A DNA stretch of 64,000 nt from Silene conica (GCA_029255685.2 CM055315.2:70461681-70525680); one strand, 5' to 3'; counted from the stretch's first letter, positions 23,995 through 35,720 are shown. Notes: generated by a model not told the origin, from the letters alone. Made by a program: numbers and translations.

Positions 23995-24198
23995 TGTAAC
24001 AACCCGACCCACCACGGTCGTAACACATACCCAATAAGATGGGAGGTATGCCTTTGGGCCCATTATTCATCCTCACTTAAGCCCAAAAGCACAAGGCCTT
24101 GTTACTAAGTGATGGGTGGAAGTTATTATAAACATATCACAAGCCTCACATTCTAACAATGTGGGACAACTTTCCTCTCAAACTCTTGGGGTGTTACA
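23995..24198 (-). repeat. TRIM LTR, right copy
   Basis: 204 bp, same as the left copy. It is followed by AACCCTT (24199-24205) and then directly by the LARD LTR. Confidence 0.9.
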
Positions 24199-24587
24199 AA
24201 CCCTTTGTAACACCCCCATTTATTTAAGGGCCTGTACTAGGACTCCTCAAATAAATAAAGGTGTTACCATCTCGGTTTCCCGAGGCAGTAGATACAAAGG
24301 AAAGATAAACAGTACTTTAAGTAAAATTAAACTCATAACATGTTCTTACAACTGTATCCGAATGTCTTAACAAAATAAAGAAAGTACAACTCATGCTAAA
24401 CTGACTAAGGTGATCTAGACTCTAGTCTGGTCCGGATCCAAGCTCTTTCTCCCATAGCTCCCCCTTAGTCTCAGCCACCTGTCAATCTGCTCCCCAATAG
24501 ATTGGTTCATCACAGGTGATCACGAATACACAGGGTCAACCACGAGGTTGAGTAGAGGAAAAATAAATAAACCAACAATATAATATA

Positions 24588-24761
24588 CTCCGCACCGATC
24601 CATCGCCAAGTAAACTCCGCACCGATCCAACACCAAATAAACTCCGCACCGATCCAACACCATATAAACTCCGCACCGATCCAACACCATATAAACTCCG
24701 CACCGATCCAACACCATATAAACTCCGCACCGATCCAACACCAAATAACTCCGCACCGTAT
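24588..24761 (+). repeat. 27-bp tandem repeat in LARD LTR
   Basis: Six full copies and one partial copy of a 27-bp unit with core CTCCGCACCGATCCAACACC. Because 27 is divisible by three, all frames give repeated nine-residue pseudo-peptides; these are not genes. Confidence 0.92.
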
Positions 24762-25249
24762 CACAAGACCCAATATTTTCACATCGTGTTGTATCACAGC
24801 AATATACAAGACAATTAAGCACAATATAATACCATTCAGCCAATGAGATATATAAATAGTTAACTTAATAATAAGAGATCACTCGTCATCATGTATACAG
24901 TATTCCCCTACCTCAAATTGCAGAAGTACAGTCAATCACAAGCTTGCTAGAAGTGTTCCACGCGAAAACCGTCACCTAAACATGTATAGGTAACGAATTA
25001 ATAAACTTCCCGAACCCCCATAAGTCAACTTACATTTACTATAAATAGTAACCCTCTATAAGTGGAAAGTTTCCAAAAATGGAAACTTTCCCGAAGTAGA
25101 AACTTTCTTAAAACATTAATTCCCGACTCATAGACTTCAACTAATTACCACCTTTAAAACTTAACATTATTAACATAGATAACTATTATTAAAATCTACT
25201 AAGCATATAATAATAAAACATTATTAACAATAATAATACTAATCATCAT

Positions 25250-25375
25250 AATACAAAATAATAATAATAAGAATGATAAAGATAAATATAATAATAATAA
25301 TAATATACTATTAGTAATATAATAATAATAATAATATAATGTAATAGTGTAATAATATAATATAGTAGTATAGTA
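25250..25375 (+). repeat. (TAA)n microsatellite zone
   Basis: Imperfect TAA/ATA repeats. The equivalent stretch in the other LTR (about 30590-30710) is a few bases longer. Confidence 0.85.
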
Positions 25376-26353
25376 CGTATTACTACTACTTTATCCACAC
25401 AAAACTACCCCGACAAACACAATTCTGCGTACCCAGCCCCTCCAAACACCACTTTCCACGCCGGCAGCCACCTCACCCAACACTCATATCACTCTGCCTC
25501 ACCACCGACCTCCATACCGGTGTCGACTCCAGCCGACGGTTTGAACCGAGCCCAAAACTAGGTCTGATTCCTCAAAACCGCGCTTGAAATCAACCACTAC
25601 CCACAACCACCAGTTGCCACGTCGACACAACCCAGTAAACAGGCCAAGACGCAACCAGTGGTACCACCGTGTCGACCTCCCCCGAGTCAACGGTGGTACC
25701 ACCCCCAACCCCTGCCATTAAACACCGACACGTAAAACCGCGACAACCCAAGTGGAAAACCGACCGTAGCCTAGAGACAGTCGACACAACCGCCTTGTCT
25801 GGTGGTCCTAGGTGGTTGACCAGGGGACGACTAAGGCCAAAACACGACACACAAAAACCTAGTTCGTAAAAACGTAAGAACCAGATGCTATAGCATAAAC
25901 CATACGCTAAGACTTAGCAATAACGAAAGAAAACGGCGTGATACACTTACCTATTTCCGATCAGATTCGACCACCCTTAGACTGCTCTATGGCCACCGCG
26001 AAAACCACCTACGAACTCCTTGCTATGACGGCTGTAGTATGTGTGTGTTTGTATGAGGTATGGGATACTAGGTTTAGGTTTCCTAACTTATCAAAGTCAC
26101 GGCTGTGGCTGGGTTTGTGAAATATAGGGAACACGTGAGATATGGGCTAAGGACTACGCACATAACTCGAGGCCCAAATAAACATTCCCATGGTCTCGAG
26201 TTCAAATCCCCTTGTCAACACAAACCCCTAGCATAAAAAAAATTATTCGAAGACTCATAAGTTTCTATAACGAATAACCCGTCACAAAAAAATATACAAA
26301 TTAAATAGAATAACCCGTCACAAATTATATAAATTAAATAATAATACGGGTTA

Positions 26354-26395
26354 TTACAGTCTTCCCCCCTTAAAATGAACTTCGTCCCGAAGTTC
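26354..26395 (-). pseudogene. Relic of chromovirus pol C-terminus, module 1
   Basis: Minus-strand codons ELRDEVHFKGGRL then TAA. The stop overlaps the LTR start (TGTAATAACCC) and the polypurine tract is part of the coding sequence. Integrase C-termini of plant chromoviruses typically end this way, directly against the LTR. The first eight codons form a perfect hairpin in DNA (GAACTTCG-TCC-CGAAGTTC). Confidence 0.6.
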
Positions 26396-26562
26396 AACCA
26401 CAGTCAGGTGATAACCAATCCCACTCACGCGAACTTGGAACACAGACATTAACAAAACATTAACCAAAACATTAACTTGGAACATGAATGCTTCGAATAT
26501 AAATGCCCAGGAAATCTCAACACGCTAAAATAATAAATAATATTAAGGTAAAATACGGAGTA

Positions 26563-26604
26563 TTACAGTCTTCCCTCCTTAGAAGGAACTTCGTCCCGAA
26601 GTTC
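26563..26604 (-). pseudogene. Relic of chromovirus pol C-terminus, module 2
   Basis: Minus-strand codons ELRDEVPSKEGRL then TAA, followed by TGTAATACTCCG, which looks like an LTR start. Same length and hairpin as module 1. Confidence 0.5.
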
Positions 26605-26681
26605 ACCACCCCATAACGGTAAAAAAAAAAACACTTAGCAAGCATGACCAATCACAAGTGACGCTTAAGAAACGCGAGCTG

Positions 26682-26723
26682 TTACATTCTATCCCCCTTA
26701 ACAAAACGTTGTCCCCAAAGTTT
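26682..26723 (-). pseudogene. Relic of chromovirus pol C-terminus, module 3
   Basis: Minus-strand codons KLWGQRFVKGDRM then TAA, followed by TGTAACAGCTCGCG, again LTR-start-like. It is more diverged from modules 1 and 2, suggesting a different family as source. Confidence 0.42.
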
Positions 26724-28251
26724 AACACACACTGTAACACATGATACTTCAACAATCACGATATGGTGCATAACATACGCATCAGGGTTATCAAGTATAT
26801 TCAAATAGTCACGACATATCAGTTAGTCATGTCATAACAACTAGCCATATCATAAATCATTAAGATTTTACAATCATATCCCTCTTAAAACATGGTTACG
26901 TCCCCGTAACCCCATAGACATCCTAACACAGTACTCCATCTCACTCATTACTTTATCTCATAAAATCTAACTCCAAGTAACCAAGTATCGCACTCATCGT
27001 CGCATCTAAGACCAAAGACAAGGGGTGAATGAACTGGCGAAGTAAAACCGCAATTGAAACTTCCATCTCAATATCGATCTCAAATTCCGAATATAACTCA
27101 ATAACCAAGGTCACACTGGACCTTAACACAATATGGCACAACGACTTAATATCTCATAACTTAACGCCAGTAACGATTCTCATCTCAATTCCAAAATCAA
27201 TATTGTCAGTTATTCCATTAAAGGATCTGATCACACTTGGAGAACAAAAACGCTAGGCTACTCACCCACGTGTCAAGGTCAAAGAATGCAACGACTCGAT
27301 ATAACACTGAACTGCAATCTCACTCTCAATGCAAAACAGCCAGGTTCTTTGTTAACTCACGAGCAACTCTATCCCCTCAGACTCAATCTCATCAGCTATT
27401 TAACATGTCATTATACGTACCTTTACCAATTCATTAACATGCTTGTATGTATACTTATAATTCCACAACTCATAAAACAAGAACTTATAGACTACACTGA
27501 ACCAATCTAATACAGTATCATTATACATAACTCAAACTAACCATATAACCTCGAGCAATAACATGAGTATTAGGATCGATAGAAATCGTGTTACGCAGCA
27601 AAACAGAATCAAAGTAGCTAACGGTTGCACACCATTGAAATTTTAACACAAAATCAATATATATACCACAATGTAAGCAATCAAGAGACTCGTAGTTCAT
27701 AATTGGCAAATTAAAACATTTCACGTTCGTAAACATATTATAGAAAAGGCCTATGACAAAATTTATTAACGTAATTAAACATGGAGCATTGACATATCTC
27801 ACAAGATATACACAAATCATACCTCACAAGACGTTTAACATTTCTAAGTATCAATAAGTTGACAAAATCTCTTAGGTAAATCTCCATCCCCTCTCATTAC
27901 ATCATATATCATGAAATTGTTAACATAATTGACTTGCAAAACGAGAGGTTTTTATATATTGCGTAATAATTAAACATGCGGGCAGGATTCCATCATCACG
28001 TAACTACAGTATTTGTCATGTTGCAACAGTCACTATAACATCAAAAGTTGTCAGGGATAATCTCCACTTTGAAAACATTTTGAAAACTTTGAAACATTGA
28101 AGTGGTAAATTGGTGACAATTTATAAACAGGAGTCGAAAGACAATTTCAGAAGTTGAACTTTGAAACGAGACCACACGGAGACATTCTGACTTTTCTTTA
28201 CTAAAAAAAAAAATTGTTCTTGTAGTTCATGAATTATGAAAGTTTTATTGA

Positions 28252-28257
28252 TAGAAA

Positions 28258-28288
<31 letters not shown>

Positions 28289-28292
28289 ATTA
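28252..28292 (+). repeat. (ATAA)n microsatellite
   Basis: About ten perfect tetranucleotide units. Confidence 0.95.
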
Positions 28293-29541
28293 ATAAACGA
28301 ATTCACAAGAGTAGTACTTCCACACATCATATGTCAACAATTTAGAACCCGACATGTCGCAAACAGATTCTCAGTATAACAATATGCTATTCACTGTATG
28401 GATAACAATATACTTGAAAAGTTACAAAGATTATAAGCACAGGAAACCAGACAGAGATGAACCATCAATATCCAAAAGAACATCAACAAGATTCACATTG
28501 TTCAAATAAACATAATTACGTATAACCCTTAGACTACTATATCATGTTAGTAAGTTTACCAGTTAAATTTCATTCTGTCACTTGGCAAGCCTCTTCTTGA
28601 TAAACACAATTTGACAGTCAATACGGACAACACATCATTGTTTTGAGATCATAACACTAGACAGTGAGAGCGTTGGCATAATAGAAACGGTTCCATATTA
28701 AACTTGACGAAATAAACAAGGTTACGCTATCATATAGTAAGGTTCATATTCATATCATATGCATAAATCCCATATCAGAATATCACGTGGGCACATCACA
28801 TAATTCGTATTTGATTAAACTGTCATATGAAACTTACATAACTCACAATCTATTCAAATACGGAAATATAAACTAGGAGTTACCACAGAGTCACTTATTG
28901 ATTATCTTTATAACAAATTTTAAATGTGTATAAAAGGCATAAAATCTTAAGTACGATATATGCAGCACATAACTATATACATTTATGGCTTAGGGAACTC
29001 ATTCCGCATATCACTAGACATGGATTACTATAACATCTGAATCTGATCATTCATATCTAAATTCCAACCAATATATTGCATAGCTACGATAGTCATTTAC
29101 TAACCATATAACACAAGAACATTCCAAGCACTAACATATTATGATCACGCTACTCTAACCGTTGTTCACAATTACACCTCTAAACTCTTAAAATTGCAAT
29201 TCCATCATCCAGATTGATCCACATGTCATATTACACACATCTTTCCATCTGACATTATTAATCATAACTCAAATATTACTTACATCATTCTTCTCCTGCA
29301 AGAACGTTAGTACAAGATGACTAGATCACTATAGAATCTACCCCATTCTTCAATTTCTCTCATTGGGTTCCCGAGACAGAACCGAAAGGGCCCAGGCCTG
29401 GTGTGAGGGGGCCCCTAACTCATCCCGTTCCTTTTTGGGGCTCCTAGCAGTTTCATCTCGGGGTTCATTTTATTAGACTCTTCCTATATTCATTATTATT
29501 CATTTGGTTAGGCCTGAGGATCGTTCTCTCTGATACCACTT

Positions 29542-31697
29542 TGTAACACCCCCATTTATTTAAGGGCCTGTACTAGGACTCCTCAAATAAATAAAGGTGT
29601 TACCATCTCGGTTTCCCGAGGCAGTAGATACAAAGGAAAGATAAACAGTACTTTAAGTAAAATTAAACTCATAACATGTTCTTACAACTGTATCCGAATG
29701 TCTTAACAAAATAAAGAAAGTACAACTCATGCTAAACTGACTAAGGTGATCTAGACTCTAGTCTGGTCCGGATCCAAGCTCTTTCTCCCATAGCTCCCCC
29801 TTAGTCTCAGCCACCTGTCAATCTGCTCCCCAATAGATTGGTTCATCACAGGTGATCACGAATACACAGGGTCAACCACGAGGTTGAGTAGAGGAAAAAT
29901 AAATAAACCAACAATATAATATACTCCGCACCGATCCATCGCCAAGTAAACTCCGCACCGATCCAACACCAAATAAACTCCGCACCGATCCAACACCATA
30001 TAAACTCCGCACCGATCCAACACCATATAAACTCCGCACCGATCCAACACCATATAAACTCCGCACCGATCCAACACCAAATAACTCCGCACCGTATCAC
30101 AAGACCCAATATTTTCACATCGTGTTGTATCACAGCAATATACAAGACAATTAAGCACAATATAATACCATTCAGCCAATGAGATATATAAATAGTTAAC
30201 TTAATAATAAGAGATCACTCGTCATCATGTATACAGTATTCCCCTACCTCAAATTGCAGAAGTACAGTCAATCACAAGCTTGCTAGAAGTGTTCCACGCG
30301 AAAACCGTCACCTAAACATGTATAGGTAACGAATTAATAAACTTCCCGAACCCCCATAAGTCAACTTACATTTACTATAAATAGTAACCCTCTATAAGTG
30401 GAATGTTTCCAAAAATGGAAACTTTCCCGAAGTAGAAACTTTCTTAAAACATTAATTCCCGACTCATAGACTTCAACTAATTACCACCTTTAAAACTTAA
30501 CATTATTAACATAGATAACTATTATTAAAATCTACTAAGCATATAATAATAAAACATTATTAACAATAATAATACTAATCATCATAATACAAAATAATAA
30601 TAATAAGAATGATAAAGATAAATATAATAATAATAATAATATACTATTAGTAATATAATAATAATAATAATAATATAATGTAATAGTGTAATAATATAAT
30701 ATAGTAGTATAGTACGTATTACTACTACTTTATCCACACAAAACTACCCCGACAAACACAATTCTGCGTACCCAGCCCCTCCAAACACCACTTTCCACGC
30801 CGGCAGCCACCTCACCCAACACTCATATCACTCTGCCTCACCACCGACCTCCATACCGGTGTCGACTCCAGCCGACGGTTTGAACCGAGCCCAAAACTAG
30901 GTCTGATTCCTCACAACCGCGCTTGAAATCAACCACTACCCACAACCACCAGTTGCCACGTCGACACAACCCAGTAAACAGGCCAAGACGCAACCAGTGG
31001 TACCACCGTGTCGACCTCCCCCGAGTCAACGGTGGTACCACCCCCAACCCCTGCCATTAAACACCGACACGTAAAACCGCGACAACCCAAGTGGAAAACC
31101 GACCGTAGCCTAGAGACAGTCGACACAACCGCCTTGTCTGGTGGTCCTAGGTGGTTGACCAGGGGACGACTAAGGCCAAAACACGACTCACAAAAACCTA
31201 GTTCGTAAAAACGTAAGAACCAGATGCTATAGCATAAACCATACGCTAAGACTTAGCAATAACGAAAGAAAACGGCGTGATACACTTACCTATTTCCGAT
31301 CAGATTCGACCACCCTTAGACTGCTCTATGGCCACCGCGAAAACCACCTACGAACTCCTTGCTATGACGGCTGTAGTATGTGTGTGTTTGTATGAGGTAT
31401 GGGATACTAGGTTTAGGTTTCCTAACTTATCAAAGTCACGGCTGTGGCTGGGTTTGTGAAATATAGGGAACACGTGAGATATGGGCTAAGGACTACGCAC
31501 ATAACTCGAGGCCCAAATAAACATTCCCATGGTCTCGAGTTCAAATCCCCTTGTCAACACAAACCCCTAGCATAAAAAAAATTATTCGAAGACTCATAAG
31601 TTTCTATAACGAATAACCCGTCACAAAAAAATATACAAATTAAATAGAATAACCCGTCACAAATTATATAAATTAAATGATAATACGGGTTATTACA
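29542..31697 (-). repeat. LARD LTR, right copy
   Basis: 2,156 bp. It includes the same 27-bp array (29924-30097) with the same copy number as the left LTR. Followed by ATGGG (31698-31702) and the host copia gag. Confidence 0.9.
29924..30097 (+). repeat. 27-bp tandem repeat in LARD LTR, second copy
   Basis: Identical arrangement to 24588-24761: six full units and one partial. Confidence 0.92.
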
Positions 31698-31702
31698 ATG
31701 GG

Positions 31703-32018
31703 CTATGAAGCGTCTTTGCAAATTGAATTCCATTGCATAGATGAGTACGTTCTTTATCGCACCTGCTTCTATGACGAAGTCGCTATGAGCGCGAACTTCG
31801 TTAGCTCTAGCTCCAGTTCCTGGGTGTGCCGAAATTGGCTCAATTAAATACTTAAGCTTTCCGTCAGCAATGGCAGCATTCCGTAGTGCTGCCTCCCAGT
31901 CAGAGAAGTTTGACCCATCATTCCTCAGTCTAGTAGACTGATTCATGGAGTCCATGAAGGCTTTTAGCCAGGATTCACGTGCTAGCTTGGCACTTGGCAT
32001 TGGGTCTTCACCAGCCAT
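31703..32018 (-). pseudogene. Nested copia gag, N-terminal part
   Basis: ATG at 32018 (MAGEDPMPSAKLARESW). Blocks: DSMNQSTRLRNDGSNFSDWE, YLIEPISAHPGTGARANEV, IKNVLIYAMEFNLQRR. It matches the opening of copia gag and is homologous to the + strand gag near 41200-41480. The frame is broken at ATGGG by the TRIM/LARD insertion and resumes at 23639. The open frame reading past 31703 into the LARD LTR is an artefact. Confidence 0.88.
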
Positions 32019-33834
32019 TTAGTTATACAACAGTTTAATTGAACGTGTTCTACACTGAAAAAGAAGATAAAACAAAACCATATAAGCAACTTATTGTTGT
32101 GATTTAAGTCTATATTAAATTGAATTTAAACTCGTAGACTCATGCATTTATGTAATTGATCTCCCTCAAGAATTATATAAACGATCCCAAGACTCAATTT
32201 CCGTATATTGATAAGCCCACAGTTTGGCTAATTCCACCGTTGGAAATCTTGGTCGATAGATTTCCGTAAATCCTATCTATTAGTCCATCTCAGTCACTAG
32301 ATATTATCGAGTGACCATGATGTTGAGATAAAATAAATCATCTGTTCCCACTTACCCGACGTAGAAGGGGTCATATTATGCCTACCGACGAAGAAGGGAT
32401 TCATGGGAGTCTTATTTATAAAGACTATTCTCAATTTTTGGTTATACGAGGAAGACCCCATCAACTTATATTTATCCATTTTAAGTGAACTAATATCTAG
32501 CATATGCGTGAATGAATGAAATAAAGTGATGGCTTTGCAATTGACATGTGACATCTGTATTGTCACAGAAAACTAACGCGTAACACCTCTACATGAGTCA
32601 GTTTTCAGGCATGTTATAGGTGGTTTGGTTTTAGGCGGAATATGATGCAAGCTATTATTGATGAAAGCATAAAAAAAAATGCAATAAACGTAAATAAAAC
32701 TCCTAGTGTGGCCTATCCTACCAAAATAAACATAAAAACAACTTTGGAATCCACCGTTGGACCCTAGAAGCTTGTCTTGATGTTCCATCTTGGTCCTTGC
32801 AGCGGGAGTGAGCATCCGGTTTTCGTCTTTGGTCTTCACAAAATTACTAATTTAAATTACAAATATAACCCTATTTACATTCTAATTTAAATACAAAAGT
32901 AATTACATGGCAAAAAAACCCAAAACGGAGATTCAAGATCTCAAAATTACAAGCAAGACTGTGTCCCATCATTACGGTGACACAATCTTCTAAGGCCACA
33001 CTAAGTTACAACCGTTTGCAAAAATTAAATACGTTATTGAAAGCATTCAAGGCATTCAACAATACGATAAATAAAATGCATCAACTAAATAAAATTCATA
33101 CATGACATAATACAGTTATTATGATTAAAAAAAATTTACCAAACCACCTTACGGGATTAAAATTATGTGATTATACCGTTTTAATCACGCAATTTTAATA
33201 AATTTATAATCCTATTATCTTAAACCGTTTTAAAATAATATGTATCAAACGAGGGTGAACCGTTTCACAAAATTAATAATATACTATTTTCGTATATAGT
33301 ATATTACTAAAGGCCATGGGAAAATAAAACAGGTTATTTTCGAAAAAAAAAAAAAAACGAGTCTGTTACAGGGGGGGTTGACCGACCCCAACACGGGGTC
33401 GACCGACCTCCAGACGAGAAACAGGAATTTTCTGCAACAGCATAAGCGGTCGACCGACCTATCAAACAGGTCGACCGACCACCAGACAGTAAAAACGAGT
33501 TTCAGAAAACGCAAAACGCTGCAACTTTTGAAATCAAAACAAGTTTTTACCTTTTAAACTTTGATTAAAACAAGTAAATCAAAATTAACAACATCAAGGG
33601 TTCACATATTGTCAAGAATATCGATTAATTAATAATATGTAAACAGGAATCGAAAAACAAGATCGATTACTCAGAAAAGGAAAACTGTCGAAACAGAAAC
33701 AAACACAGGAGGCGGTCGACCGACCGCAACAGGGGGTCGATCGACCGACTCAGCGACAGAAAACGATTTTTCAGATTTTAAAACTTATGAAAAACACAAA
33801 AGTAAAATTTTCATGGCCTGTCTCTGATACCACT
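32019..33834 (-). other. Long 5' leader of nested copia with GTCGACCGACC repeats
   Basis: 1.8 kb between the primer-binding site and gag, with no coding region. Five to six copies of a near-palindromic GGTCGACCGACC block occur between 33368 and 33760. The primer-binding site (AGTGGTATCAGAGA on the minus strand) is at 33821-33834, next to the LTR. Confidence 0.65.
33368..33760 (+). repeat. GTCGACCGACC dispersed subrepeat
   Basis: Blocks at about 33376, 33407, 33447, 33469, 33713 and 33735, several paired as direct repeats 20-30 bp apart. Rich in CG dinucleotides and self-complementary. Confidence 0.8.
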
Positions 33835-34829
33835 TGTGGGGAATAAAGCATGTATTCGCCCTAAACTTGCAGGATTATAATGAAAATTACAGTTGTGATT
33901 ATTCTCATAAGATAAATAAAACATGAAAAAGAATACAACCTTGGGTCCTTGCTTGAATAGGCCTAAGAACAGGAATTAAAGTAAATTCCCTCCTATAACT
34001 TGCACCCAAGACTTTGTTTGAGATGATGCCGCGTGTGCTAGAAAATACTCTCCAATTGCCTTGCAATATGGGGAGAGCTATTGAGGTTTTAGATGTGAGA
34101 TCTGAGTTTTTGGGAGAAGAATGCTCTCAAAAACACTAATTGTGAGAATTATGATTCAACAGTTACTGACATAAGGAGAATGACTCTCCTTATGTAGCAT
34201 CTAGGTCGGTCGGCCGAATTGGGTTGGGTGAGTGTGGGCTTTATCCACTCTTACCTTATCCCTTTGCGTGATTCGACCCAATTAGCTAAATATTATTCGC
34301 GGGATTTTTATTATAAATCGCATACGTGTTATCAGGTATTAATGCAGTCGATGTATTAATAATGGCCTGATAAAATTACGATATTGTATAGTTACCCAAA
34401 TTAATATAACTGTTTATATTAATACGCGAATACAATATTTAATTAAATATAACCGTTTATATTTAATTTACGAATTAATCATGTAATCCGTGTTAGCTAA
34501 AATTATTTAATCCGTATTAAATAATAATCTCAACATTTTATTGATCAATTTAATAGTCAATACCTCTGACTAACTGTTTAGTCGTATTCGGCATAAATGT
34601 GATTGTATTTTCATACCTTCACATCTCTCAAACGTGTCCTATAGGTGTGACGTATAGGGACCAGTTGATCACCGCCATCCGTATGACAATAACGTCAAAC
34701 TTATCTAGCAAGCCAACCGTTATTGATAAACGTGGATCAACTGGTAATAATACTGAATTATGCCCTTGTGATCCTTAAAGAGATTTAATAAGTCATTGTA
34801 CTTAATTGTTAAGGACACCAGCCCCAACA
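33835..34829 (-). repeat. LTR of nested copia (5' LTR in element orientation)
   Basis: 995 bp, about 1% different from 18276-19269. It would contain the promoter reading leftward. Confidence 0.92.
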
Positions 34830-35720
34830 ATTATATCTAGGTAATTTGAACCCTAGATGATTTAGGAATATTACTTAAACTAGAATTTTAGTCTTTTAAT
34901 AATACTACCATAAATCTAATCTTAATATATTTAGGAAATATTTAATAAGATACTTTAGGTATTATACAAGGAATCAATTTCCTAATTCATATTTAGGAAA
35001 GATCTTATATAATAAACAAATAGCAATCTTATTAAAACCAACTTCCTAAACCTTGTCAAAATATAATAAATTATACTCCATAATATAATCTACATCGTTT
35101 TAGGATATCTAAATAAATACATATTTATTTATTCAAGTATATTTACACGTTTTATGGAACGTGTTATAACACACGATTTCCTAAACCGTTTCAAACAATA
35201 TTTAGATTATATTATCTTGTCAATAGTTAAATATAAATCCTTACTTTATTAGAAATAAATAATTAACTCATAAGAAAAATATTTATTCCTTTTTAACTAT
35301 TAGATACTTCGTATTTTATATTAACCTATTAAGATTAATAATTTCATAATATTAGAATACCAATTATCCACTAATTAAACACGACAATTTGAGGAAAACA
35401 AAATCGTTTCAACCAACATAAAACTTTCGATCATTTCTTCTTTATGGAGTTATAGCTACGAACTATAACTTGCACCGATCTCATACTAAAGTCATAGTTG
35501 ATAAGTATAACTTTAGTTTATTGTATGCACTTGTGATCTTCTCTCAATCCTTGATTAGTCAATTCATTGACTAATATTCTTGAATCTTTTATACTTGATT
35601 GATGAGATCTTTTAAACTAATATTCTGTACACTTAGCACACTATTATATGCACGAGTATATAATATATATAGCTAGACTAGTCATTATCAAAACATAAAC
35701 ATATATACTTATGTTCAACA
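34830..35720 (-). repeat. Right LTR of the Sirevirus-like element, part 2
   Basis: Starts with the second ATTAT target copy and matches 8529-9400. Ends TTCAACA, followed by AAGAC (35721-35725). Confidence 0.9.

Larger units (their letters stand above)
23645..24198 (-). mobile_element. TRIM: 554-bp miniature LTR retrotransposon
   Basis: Two 204-bp LTRs (23645-23848 and 23995-24198) that I read as identical start TGTAACAACCCG and end GGGGTGTTACA. They flank a 146-bp interior consisting of little more than a primer-binding site (minus strand GATGGTATCAGAGC, 23981-23994) and a polypurine tract (minus AAAGTGGGGGAGTT at 23849-23862). Such elements have no genes and need enzymes from another retrotransposon. 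The left flank is ATGGG but the right flank is AACCC, so there is no target duplication of its own. Identical LTRs imply very recent activity. Confidence 0.88.
24206..26358 (-). repeat. LARD LTR, left copy
   Basis: Contains the 27-bp tandem array (24588-24761), an AT-rich TAA microsatellite zone (about 25200-25385) and a GC-rich block (25400-25860) whose Pro/Arg-rich open frames are incidental. Ends TTATTACA. Confidence 0.9.
26396..29525 (-). other. LARD interior, no gene
   Basis: A/T-rich, with no open frame resembling gag or pol on either strand. Two further tail modules (26563-26604 and 26682-26723) lie at the polypurine end. An (ATAA)n microsatellite lies at 28252-28292. A C/G-rich patch (29365-29465, GGGCCCAGGCCTGGTG-like) close to the primer-binding site may be a packaging or dimerisation region, by position only. 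Confidence 0.6.
24206..31697 (-). mobile_element. LARD: non-coding Ty3/gypsy derivative with 2.15-kb LTRs
   Basis: LTRs 24206-26358 (2,153 bp) and 29542-31697 (2,156 bp) begin TGTAACACCCCC and end GGGTTATTACA. I noticed only about five substitutions plus one microsatellite length change, so it is young. The minus orientation is set by the primer-binding site (AGTGGTATCAGAGAGAA on the minus strand at 29526-29540) and the polypurine tract (AAGGGGGGAAGAC at 26359-26371). The 3.2-kb interior has no gene. The right flank is ATGGG, matching the flank left of the adjoining TRIM, not its own left flank. It needs proteins supplied in trans. The tail described at 26354-26395 points to a chromovirus ancestor. 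Confidence 0.88.
18276..34829 (-). mobile_element. Nested Tork/Tto1-like copia element in the Sirevirus LTR
   Basis: LTRs of 994 and 995 bp (18276-19269 and 33835-34829) start TGTGGGG and end CCCCAACA on the + strand. The target duplication ATTAT is perfect (18271-18275, 34830-34834). Minus-strand genes: gag (32018-31703 continuing at 23639-23088) and pol (about 22985 to 20190), all in one frame apart from stop codons. I counted about a dozen differences between the LTRs, clearly fewer than in the surrounding element, so it inserted later. Its gag is split by a TRIM plus LARD block bounded by ATGGG. Confidence 0.92.
7967..35720 (-). mobile_element. Sirevirus-like Ty1/copia element, host of nested insertions
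   Basis: Bounded by LTRs that begin TGAAGAG and end TTCAACA on the + strand. The perfect 5-bp target duplication AAGAC lies at 7962-7966 and 35721-35725. Genes read on the minus strand: gag (17627 to 15753), pol (15313 to about 12184), then an extra ORF in the env position (11636 to 10086). A primer-binding site complementary to initiator Met-tRNA adjoins the right LTR, and a polypurine tract adjoins the left LTR. Long LTRs, a coiled-coil gag tail and an ORF after pol fit the Sirevirus lineage. All genes are broken and the LTRs show many substitutions, so this is the oldest copia of the nest. Its right LTR is split at 18275/34830 by another copia. Confidence 0.9.

Noticed and set aside
24588..24761. 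Regular short repeats resembling a CRISPR array
   Set aside because: The units are contiguous with no unique spacers, lie in an LTR of a plant genome, and no cas gene is present.
24510..24843. Repeated peptides of the WCWIGAEFI / GVYMVLDRC kind on the minus strand (also 29846-30179)
   Set aside because: They are three-frame readings of the 27-bp non-coding tandem array in the LARD LTR; all frames are open because 27 is a multiple of three.
25669..25869. Pro/Arg-rich ORF in the LARD LTR, duplicated at 31008-31208
   Set aside because: It duplicates because it lies in both LTRs; GC-rich sequence keeps frames open by chance.
31554..32018. 154-codon gag ORF ending in CNNPYYHLIYIICDG
   Set aside because: Only 32018-31703 is gag; the rest reads into the LARD LTR beyond the target duplication.
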